Assembly (NCBI GenBank): GCA_032718475.1
Contig: JAUCBJ010007426.1
Location: forward strand, 124,001 to 188,000
Source: Nemertoderma westbladi
Taxonomy: Eukaryota > Xenacoelomorpha > Nemertodermatida > Nemertodermatidae
Direction: 5' to 3'
Length of the DNA stretch: 64,000 bases
The notes under the pieces are model-generated. The model ran no database searches, was not told the DNA's origin, and worked only from the letters and a program-made list of their open reading frames with translations. Made by a program: the position numbers and the translations under genes. How positions within the stretch are numbered: the stretch's first letter is position 1; the number at the start of each line of letters is the position of its first letter. Positions 55,701-64,000 of this stretch are shown here, piece by piece.

Positions 55701-55755
55701 AATACCAGAATCTAATTTTCTAAGAATTCGATTCTTCTTCTCTGCATACGGGTGT

Positions 55756-56555
55756 AGATTTTACCAGCAGTGATGCATTGCCAATAATAACGCAAGATTT
55801 TCCAGTTCCACGATATGTCAGTACTGTGAATCATGGTAGTTTAGGTTCTAGAAATGATCCGTTGCCAGGAGAGAAAAACTACTATAGTTTATGTCTAGAA
55901 GATATTATATACAACAATTGGAAAACTGGTTCAGGAATACGAGACGCGATGTCAATTAACGATAAGCAACGATGGCGTTGCGAAAGGTTAGAAATAAGAA
56001 CCACAACTCTTGAAGGAGAAGTTATAACTACAATTCAGAATGTCGTAATAAAGGTTTGTGGCAAATTCCTTGAACAATTTGTTACGAAATCAGTAACAAA
56101 TAACTATTTCTATACTTATGCTCACATCAAAAACAAGTTATTCTGTTTACATATACTCACCTCAGATGGAAGGTACAAGGCGGGGGAGACCCAATTTACA
56201 GGAATGGCTTATCAACGCAATGATGAATTGAAATTGAAAGTATTCGTGGAAGATGCCTACCGATGTAAACTATATGTTGTCTTCTATTTTCGGAACAAAG
56301 AAGATACCAATTCTATGGTTAACGTTTTGAAAGAACATGATATAGTTGAGTGGCGTTTCTTTAAACATTTCCTAATAGATTTTGACAGAGACGATGGGCT
56401 TGGAGTATTTTATAGAAGGATATGTGACAGATCCCATGCTGTCACCGGGACTGGGTACACACTGCAGGTCGACGAAAGAGAAAACACTACAGCTGAAGAA
56501 CCAATACCCAACTTCATCATTTGTGTATTTAAGTGGGTTGAAACATTCTGTTTAA
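55756..56555 (+). CDS. Unrecognised gene family, copy 1, 5' exon part
   Basis: An open frame without an ATG at its start; a pyrimidine-rich stretch and GTGTAG just before ATTTTACCAG make a splice acceptor near 55756 plausible, so this is probably an internal exon. Highlights: CLEDIIYNNWKTGSG, EIRTTTLEGEV, KVCGKFLEQFVTKSV, YRCKLYVVFYFRNK. I know no family with this pattern. Highly similar to the frame at 63252-64000, so the protein is under coding constraint or recently duplicated. It is interrupted at TTAA 56552-56555 by a DNA transposon; the frame continues at 58101. Confidence 0.65.
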
Positions 56556-58096
56556 GGGGGCGGTACACCACCTGGTGTCAAAAAATTGAAAAACATTTTT
56601 TTTGCGGAATATTGTGTGAAATTTTATGTAGATTCCGAATCTGAAATCGGTTTTGTCATATCTCGATTGGATCTCGAGTTATACGTCTTTAACTGAGACC
56701 ATGTTGACGGACAGACTGACAGACAGACCGACAGACAGTCTGGATAGGGTCAAAAGTGAAAACTGACAGCGGAAATGAAATCCTTGACCAGGAAAACCCC
56801 AATAGAGAGAATTTTAATTAGCTTATGTGATTCCTTATACTTTTGACGGACAGACTGACAGACAGACCGACAGACCGACAGACAGTCTGGATAGGGTCAA
56901 AAGTGAAAACTGACAGCGGAAATGAAATCCTTGACCAGGAAAACCCCCATAGAGAGAATTTTAATTAGCTAATGTGATTCCTTATACTTTTGACGGACAG
57001 ACTGACAGACAGACCGACAGACCGACAGACCGACAGACAGTCTGGATAGGGTCAAAAGTGAAAACTGACAGCGGAAATGAAATCCTTGACCAGGAAAACC
57101 CCCATAGAGAGAATTTTAATTAGCTAATGTGATTCCTTATATTTTCGACGGACAGACTGACAGACAGACAGACCAACAGACCGACAGACAGTCTGCATAG
57201 GGTCAAAAGTGAAAACTGACAGCGGAAATGAAATCCTTGTCCAGGAAAACCCCCATAGCGAGAATTTTAATTAGCTATTGTGATTCCTTATACTTTTGAC
57301 GGACAGACTGAAAGACAGACCGACAGACAGACCGACAGACAGTCTGGATAGGGTCAAAGTGAAAACTGACAGCGGAAATGAAATCCTTGACAAGGAAAAC
57401 CCCCATAGCGAGAATGTTAGTAGATTTTATTCTTTCTAAAGTCTTGACAGACAAACAGACAGAAATACTGACAGACTTCAGAAATCCATGAATTAGAGTT
57501 GGGCACTTGGGGGTTTGAATAATTTACAGTTAGGTACCGAAGGGGTTAAAACTTTAACCTCATTTTTCTCAGAATGTCATTTTTTGACCTCAAAAATGTA
57601 TCTAGTCCGCCAATTTTCAATGAATTGAGCTGAAATTTGGAAAGTATCTCCAGACCGACGCACTCTTTAGAAATTGTGGTCAAATTTTTTTTTTTTAGCT
57701 TTGTTCGTTTTTTATTCAATGTTAAATGTCGAAATTTCGTGATTTTTTCGTTCAAAATGAAAAGTAATTTTTGATTGGCTATAAAAAAAGATCAAAACAA
57801 AATTTTAAAAATTTGACCACAATTTCTGGTTATCATGACTTGGAGAATATGCACACCAAATTTCGAGCAAAAATAATTATAAATAAATATGTAGATAGGT
57901 TTTGTAATATAGTCAATATTTATTAATATTAACTATTATTAAATTATTATGAATAGTTAATTCGAAAAAATTTTTTTGCCAAAAGTTGTATCTACAACCC
58001 AACTCTAATTGTGCCAATTTTCGAAAATACTTGACAATGTTGAAGCACACGACAATGATTTTTGTAAAAAATGCGCTTAGGTGGTGTACCGCCCCC
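56556..58096. mobile_element. TTAA-flanked DNA transposon (non-autonomous) with 18-bp TIRs
   Basis: Begins GGGGGCGGTACACCACCT and ends with its exact reverse complement; flanked on both sides by TTAA (56552-56555 and 58097-58100), as in piggyBac-type insertion. The 1541-bp interior has no transposase-like frame; it is mostly five tandem copies of a unit of about 150 bp followed by AT-rich sequence. Likely mobilised in trans. Confidence 0.9.
56699..57450. repeat. Tandem repeat of about 150 bp, five copies
   Basis: Each unit starts GACGGACAGACTGA, passes a CAGACCGA run of variable length, then TCTGGATAGGGTCAAA and a conserved stretch ending near TGATTCCTTATA. The variable GACA/GACC number makes unit length differ between copies. 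Confidence 0.92.
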
Positions 58097-58100
58097 TTAA

Positions 58101-58540
58101 GTAAAGAGAACATATACAGTGTTCGCCATTGGAACCATAAGTTGGGTGATCCTCTCATTCCTCCAACGATGAAATATATTCGAGAAAAGCCATTTATCAA
58201 GGAAGAGCTTCCATATGGGCCACTTGCGAGGAAATCTGTGGTTCGTTCTGCGATGTGCTATCGGGTAATGATTCTGATGATAGGTATAATGACGAAAAGT
58301 GACAAATCAGGCCTTGAAATGCCAGAATTGGTGAAGTGTATTCGTAATCATATCCAAAAGGTAATGGAAGCTCAGAGAATGTATTATGGTGTCAATGCTT
58401 CAGAAAATTTACTAAATAATTTAGAATTTATAATCAAACATTGCGTCATCAAAAGAGGCCCAAACGGTATGGGTCCCTTTAGTGCGGGTTTATTAAATAT
58501 AATTAAAGAGTTGCGTAGAAGTTTATTATCACCTGAATAA
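58101..58540 (+). CDS. Unrecognised gene family, copy 1, 3' exon part
   Basis: Continues in the same frame as the 5' part if the transposon and one TTAA are left out. Reads from SKENIYSVRHWNHK to a TAA at 58538-58540, with ELPYGPLARKSVVRSAMCYRV and NPLL-free helical stretches such as MPELVKCIRNHIQKVMEAQR. No recognised domain. No internal stops. In the DNA as given the gene is broken by the insertion. Confidence 0.62.
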
Positions 58541-59129
58541 AAATGTAATATTCCCAAAACCTTTTCATTATATATTTTTTTATACAGTAAAATACAAAGA
58601 TTCACTGTCAGAGTGGTTATTGATACACCAGAAAACAGCATTGTTATAATGAATTTCCGCCTATGCTACACGTACTGCTGGACTTCTGTAGCTGTGAATT
58701 GTTAGTGAACAATCCAAAACCAATAAATGATATACTTTTGGAGGAGGAGGGTAACATCCGTGGATGTGACATTGGATACATAATGATTAATAGCGTGGTA
58801 TGATTTATATATCAAGTTTAGATATTGCGTATCGATAAGACCAAACAATGGTGCAATAAAGTACTATAGGACTTACAATACAGTAAGGATAATGTATCCA
58901 CTTGTTTGTATCAGTGAAAGGAACTTTTATTGGATGGTGGTTGGATTGTTGACTAACATCAGGTTCCCTGTGCGAAACCGGAAGTGTAGTGGGAAGGGAG
59001 GTAGGCATTCTACTGGGGAATCACCTAAGAATCGGATAAGGGTCTTTCGAACTTCTCACACACATGACGAAAGATATCCCTCAGTGGCCTTTACTGGAGG
59101 AGTTCCCTTACAGTGACATTTAATGAAAG
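58541..59129. other. 3' flank of gene-family copy 1
   Basis: AT-rich, then GC-richer from about 58890, where sequence that may belong to the following retroelement relic starts. No gene supported. Confidence 0.3.
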
Positions 59130-59756
59130 AATAAATTATTTCAAAGGACATTGTTGATGATCTCTTCGACTTCAACAATGATAGGAAGGACGCCATCAAT
59201 AGTGGCAGATGCTGGGGAGATCCCCAGTGAGAACCAAAGACAGAGTTCAACGAACCCGAAGGAAAACGGTACAACACACAGTATGACAGTACAAATATCT
59301 CCGACCAACAAAACATGCTGGCATATACCGCAGCAACAGCGCACGAAGTGGCGAACCAATTTGTCGGACTAACACGGATTGTCTCAAGCCTGGAAGGCAT
59401 TGGAAAGAAGATTCGGGAACACAGGGAAAATCATACATGCGTCAGTTAATAAATTAGTAGTAAATGGAAAGTTAGTAAAAATCCCTGAACTTTGGACATT
59501 TACATCTATGATAGCACTGGAGGAATTGGGAATTCCGCACGAACTAAACGCCACTCATAACAGGAGGGCTTTAGTTGACTTATTACCACTGTACATCAGG
59601 AACTCATGGCAGAAGGAAGCATCTAATATTAGATGTAAGAGAGGAAGAGAACCACAATTAAAAGAGTTAGGATTCTTAGTTGACCAGATGGAGATCATAG
59701 ACGACCCAGTATATGGAGCAGATTCGGTATGGAATACCGAGTAATAACAAACACAA
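59130..59756 (+). pseudogene. BEL/Pao gag relic (DUF1759 part)
   Basis: The frame 59379-59744 reads QAWKALERRFGNTGKIIHAS, IPHELNATHN and LVDQMEIIDDPVYGADS. This matches, at lower identity, the gag of the nested BEL (TAWRALDREYGHPAKIIRQT, APYELNASNN, LNYEAELITDPVYSEDS). It is preceded by an in-frame stop, lacks the rest of gag-pol, and runs directly into the 56-bp satellite. Confidence 0.78.
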
Positions 59757-60470
59757 GGGGTTGTTTACACCCAGTTATCGGATGCGCTTATCGGGCTCTA
59801 CTATCGGATATCGGGGTTGTTTACACCCAGTTATCGGATGCGCTTATCGGGCTCTACTATCGGATATCGGGGTTGTTTACACCCAGTTATCGGATGCGCT
59901 TATCGGGCTCTACTATCGGATATCGGGGTTGTTTACACCCGGTTCTCGGATGCGCTTATCGGGCTCTGCTATCGGATATCGGGGTTGTTTACACCCAGTT
60001 ATCGGATGCGCTTATCGGGCTCTACTATCGGATATCGGGGTTGTTTACACCCGGTTCTCGGATGCGCTTATCGGGCTCTACTATCGGATATCGGGGTTGT
60101 TTACACCCGGTTCTCGGATGCGCTTATCGGGCTCTGCTATCGGATATCGGGGTTGTTTACACCCAGTTATCGGATGCGCTTATCGGGCTCTACTATCGGA
60201 TATCGGGGTTGTTTACACCCGGTTCTCGGATGCGCTTATCGGGCTCTACTATCGGATATCGGGGTCGTTTACACCCGGTTCTCGGATGCGCTTATCGGGC
60301 TCTACTATCGGATATCGGGGTTGTTTACACCCAGTTATCGGATGCGCTTATCGGGCTCTGCTATCGGATATCGGGGTTGTTTAAACCCAGTTTTTGGATG
60401 CACTTATCGGGTTCTACTATCGGTATCGGGGTTGTTTAAACCCAGTTGATGGATGCACTTATTGGGCTCT
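59757..60470. repeat. 56-bp satellite, about 12-13 copies
   Basis: Unit GGGGTTGTTTACACCC..., 56 bp, nearly identical copies with two variants (CAGTTATC or CGGTTCTC); the last two copies are diverged. Because 56 is not a multiple of three and the unit has no stops, all three forward frames are open for over 200 codons; these are not real proteins. Confidence 0.95.
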
Positions 60471-61500
60471 GCTTTTCGGTTAATCAAATATTCAAACCAA
60501 AAATTTGATTAAAATAGATACTTGAGCAAAAGATCCTACAACTAAATCTTTTAATGCTAAATTTATTATAAATTTAAAATTGAGTTTATTGCGAAAATAT
60601 ATTTATATATTGTAATATATTTATTACCGACTGGCGGATACATTATATTTATAATATATTAATATAAATAAAATATATATAATATATGAATATTTTATCG
60701 AAATAATCTAAATTTTACATTTATAATTGTCCCGGTAGTGGGGCTGGGTCTTGGATTGTTGCTGGGGCCCCAGTATGCAATACTGAGAAAATGCGCTCCA
60801 GCCCGAATGTAAAATGCGCTCTCTCTCTCTCTCTATTGGAGGTAGCATAATAATTGGGATGCTGTCGCCCTGTAGGTATGTAATTACAATGCACTCTACC
60901 AATAAAATATAGTAAACACAATAGCTCTACTGTAATATGTAGTAGATTGCGCAGTCATGTGACTTTATCTTGGTTGCAATGACAAGGTTCCCTGTTTGTA
61001 GGCTGTTCCCTATGTAGCTGACAAACTGGGGTGTTAATTGTTTCCCATTTTTGGCTAATAACTGTTTAAGGTCACATTCAGGGATCCCTCCCGTAACAAT
61101 AATATTATGCATCAATACATCATTTAACCATTTCAGTATCGCTAAATTTATTAAATTACCAAAGCAATTACTGATCTAGAATAAATAATGCGAAATCAAC
61201 AGATTGATTGAACAATTATTTTATTATCCCCATTTTTGGAACATTGATTGGATAATTACTTTATTATCCGCAAATGCGGACATTAAAGTTTTTATACTTT
61301 TGCGACAATAAAGGGGATATTTTAAAGAAAAATATAAGAAATTTAAATAAGTTAAAAAAAACCTTACGTGACTATTTGGTGTAGTCGTAGTAACAGTCAA
61401 TTTGGGGCTGAACTTGAAGGCAAATGTAAGTCGGCAATCAAACTTATATTGTTCCAAGGAATATTTTCTTGACGTCTTAATTTTTCGATCAAAAAATTTC
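60471..61500. other. AT-rich sequence between satellite and SINE
   Basis: No supported gene. Contains a (CT)n run at 60818-60834 and TATA-rich runs at 60590-60700. Confidence 0.35.
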
Positions 61501-61507
61501 ATTTTTC

Positions 61508-61795
61508 TTTTCACCTTGGTGTAGTGGTTGCATTGAATTCACATCTCCCGTAGGTCGTGAGTTCGATCCTCACATGGACCAGGGCAGTTTTCGTTTCGGC
61601 ACGAATGCTTTAAAGGGACCAGCCAGGGCGCATCTCTGCCTTGCATCCTTAAGTGATAGCTAAATGAGTACTGGAGTTTCCTCTGGGGAGTAAAGTTCTG
61701 GGAGGAACGCACTGGAAATAAGTCGTCAGACTTTGTGCGTAATCCCTGGCCTGGTGGCCGAAAAAAATTTACTTTTACTTTACTTTTTGATGATA
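61508..61795 (+). mobile_element. tRNA-derived SINE
   Basis: The head has A-box-like TGGTGTAGTGGTT and B box GAGTTCGATCC, followed by an unrelated body (GGGACCAGCCAGGGCGCAT ... CTCTGGGGAGTAAAG) and a TTTAC-type simple tail. Acceptor-stem pairing is poor, so this is a SINE rather than a tRNA gene. No target duplication identified. Confidence 0.8.
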
Positions 61796-61917
61796 TTCAT
61801 GTTAACTAAATAATTTTGTTTAATGGTGATTCAGGTACTCTACCCTTATGCGGAGAGCTAGAATAGATTCTTACAAAAACTCGTCTTAGCACTTGAACGA
61901 TATGTGTACACTGAATT

Positions 61918-62935
61918 ATATTCCTAACCCTACTTCTACACACCTCGCCACCACAGGCTAGTGTGACGAATTCCTAACCCTCCTGCTACACACCTCATAT
62001 CACAAGTTAGTGTGACGAATTCCTAACCCTACTGCTACACACCTCACATCACAGGTTAGTGTGACGAATTCCCAACCCTACTGCTACACACCTCACATCA
62101 CAGGTTAGTGTGACAAATTCATAACCCACAGGATAGTGTGACGAATTCCTAACCGTATTGCTACTGCTACACACCTCCCAGGCTAGTGTGACGAATTCCT
62201 AACCCTACTGCTACTGCTACACACCTCCCAGGCGAGTGTGACGAATTCCTAACCCTACTGCTACTGCTACACACCTCCCAGGCGAGTGTGACGATTCCTA
62301 ACTCTACTTCTACACACCTCACATCACAGGCTAGTGTGACGAATTCCTAACCGTACTTCTACACACCTCACATCACAAGTTAGTGTGACAAATTCCTAAC
62401 CCTACTTCTACACACCTCACATCACAGGCTAGTGTGACGAATTCCTAACCCTACTTCTACACACCTCACATCACAAGTTAGTGTGACGAATTCCTAACCC
62501 TACTTCTACACACTTCACATCACAGGCTAGTGTGACGAATTCCTAACCCACAGGATAGTGTGACGAATTCCTAACCCTACTGCTACACACCTCACATCAC
62601 AGGCTAGTGTGACGAATTCCTAACCCTACTGCTACACACACCTCACATCACTGTTTAGTGTGACGAATTCCTAACCCACAGGATAGTGTGACGAATTCCT
62701 AACCCACAGTCTAGTGTAAAGAATTCCTAACCCTACTGCTACACACCTCACACCACAGGCTAGTGTGACGAATTCCTAACCCACAGGCTAGTGTGACAAA
62801 TTCCTAACCTACTGGATAGTGTGACGAATTCCTAACCCACAGTCTAGTGTAAAGAATTCCTAACCCACAGTCTAGTGTAAAGAATTCCTAACCCTTCTGC
62901 TACACACCTCACACCACAGGCTAGTGACATTAATT
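61918..62935. repeat. GAATTC-containing satellite, unit about 50 bp with shorter variants
   Basis: Roughly 20 or more units of the type TAGTGTGACGAATTCCTAACCC followed by CTACTGCTACACACCTCACATCACAGG. Some units lack the second half, giving a short-unit variant. No coding frame supported. Confidence 0.92.
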
Positions 62936-63251
62936 CCTACCCCTAATGCTAGCTACGTCCACTAATAATTAACATATATTCCTCAATATACTGCACTCAC
63001 TGAATAAATATTTTAGTATATGCATTCGATTTATTAAATCGAAAGTATAAAATAAATTATTATATATAGTTTTAAAAAATTTATCACAGTTTTATCAAGT
63101 GTAGCAATTCTATAGTTAATAATAAAGGTTTACGCAAAATAAGATTCCAGTTTTAAAGTAAATTCAATTTTTATAATACCAGATTATATTTTTCTAACAA
63201 TTTAGATTCTTCCCCTGTGCATATGGGTGTAGATTTTACCAGTGATACGTT
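62936..63251. other. Upstream (intron-like) region of gene-family copy 2
   Basis: AT-rich. The part from about 63097 matches the segments flanking the RT insertion at copy 1. A pyrimidine tract and GTGTAG before 63237 resemble a splice acceptor. Confidence 0.5.
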
Positions 63252-64000
63252 GCCATTAATATGGGAAGAGTTTACAGTTTCACGATATGACATTCCTGTG
63301 AATCATGGTGGTTCAGGTTCAGATTCTAGAATTGATACATTGCCAGGCGTCCAAATAACCAATAATCCACTGGCTTTAGAGCCTAGGTATAGTTCATGTC
63401 TAGAAGACATTATTTACAACAGTTGGGAAACTGGTTCACACATACCAGGCTCAATGTCCAAAAACGATAAAAAAAGATGGCGGTACAATCAGTTAGAAAT
63501 AAGAACCACAACACATGAAGGAGAAGTTATAACTACAATTCAGAATGTCGTAGTAAAGGTTTGTGGCAAATTCCTTGAACAATTTGTTACGAAAACAGTA
63601 ACAAATAACTATTTCTATACTTATGCTCACATCAAAAACAAGTTATTTTGTTTACATATACTCACCTCAGATGGAAAGTACAAGGTGGGAGAGACCCAAT
63701 TTACGGGAATGGCTTATCAACGCAACGACGCATTAAAATTGAAAGTATTCGTTGAGGATGCCTATCGATGTAAACTATATGTTGTCTTCTATTTTCGGAA
63801 CAAAAAAGATACAAATTATATGGTTAACGTTTTGAAAGAACATGATATAGTTGAGTGGCGTTTCTTTAAGGATTTCCTCAGAGATTTTGACAGTGTCGAT
63901 CTGTTTGGAGTATTCTATAGAAGGATTTTAAATGCCGTCACCGGGAACGTGTATACACTACAGGTCGACGAAAGTGAAAACACTGGAACTGGAGGACCAA
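63237..64000 (+). CDS. Unrecognised gene family, copy 2 (runs off the window)
   Basis: An open frame similar to copy 1 throughout. It shares CLEDIIYN-W-TGS, EIRTTT-EGEVITTIQNVV, KVCGKFLEQFVTK and DAYRCKLYVVFYFRNK, with small insertions near the start (for example VQITNNPLALEPRY). No stops to the window edge and no transposon up to that point. Start is probably an internal-exon splice acceptor near 63236, since no initiator is placed convincingly. Function unknown. Confidence 0.65.

Noticed and set aside
59713-60449. Three overlapping long plus-strand frames over the 56-bp satellite
   Set aside because: They are the same cyclic repeat read in three phases; no independent coding evidence.
61508-61580. 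A functional tRNA gene at the SINE head
   Set aside because: A and B boxes exist but the acceptor stem does not pair and the sequence continues into a SINE body with a simple tail.

Overview
The window looks like repeat-rich nuclear DNA from an animal. Supporting signs are a C2H2 zinc-finger gene, a decayed BTB-Kelch gene, a eukaryotic tRNA-Gly with a T-run terminator, a tRNA-derived SINE, LINE relics, minisatellites, and a Polinton/Maverick carrying a BEL/Pao retrotransposon. Frequent TAGGCCTA- and TACTGTA-type words and the mix of elements remind me of marine invertebrates such as echinoderms. That species guess is weak.

The centre (5080-37294) is one almost complete Polinton, about 32.2 kb as it stands. 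It has terminal inverted repeats of about 470 bp starting AGTAGTAGG and a perfect 6-bp target duplication, AGCGCC (5074-5079 and 37295-37300). Rightward genes are: an unknown acidic protein, a RING protein, the A32/FtsK-type packaging ATPase, a small basic protein, a 56-aa basic ORF, a chromodomain integrase, two paralogous structural proteins, a basic core-like protein, the double-jelly-roll-type major capsid protein, an adenain-type protease (split) and an unknown protein. Leftward genes are: a short unknown protein, a two-repeat TATA-binding-protein-like protein, protein-primed DNA polymerase B (one frameshift) and an unknown 354-aa protein. Together they cover integration, replication, capsid assembly, maturation and packaging, with the TBP-like protein as a candidate element-encoded transcription factor.

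A 13.5-kb BEL/Pao LTR retrotransposon (13456-26959; 538-bp LTRs with two differences seen by eye; target duplication GACCT) is nested in the Polinton and cuts its protease gene after the first few codons. It encodes a long disordered N-terminal protein, a gag-pol polyprotein and an extra CCHC-knuckle ORF downstream of pol. Two poly-G tracts break its first long reading frame. Coding composition is much more GC-rich than the AT-rich Polinton around it.

Left of the Polinton (1-5073) lie a zinc-finger gene on the minus strand and a repeat cluster with (TCG)n and six CTCF-core-like motifs. Right of it (37295-64000) is AT-rich host DNA. It holds a BTB-Kelch pseudogene, a small inverted-repeat MITE, an APE-type LINE with several lesions, a tRNA-Gly(TCC), and two copies of a gene family I do not recognise (about 55.7-58.5 kb and 63.2 kb to the edge). 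The first copy is interrupted in its exon by a TTAA-flanked DNA transposon, and its upstream region by a reverse-transcriptase-bearing insertion. Further right are a BEL gag relic, a 56-bp satellite, a SINE and a GAATTC-containing satellite of about 50 bp.
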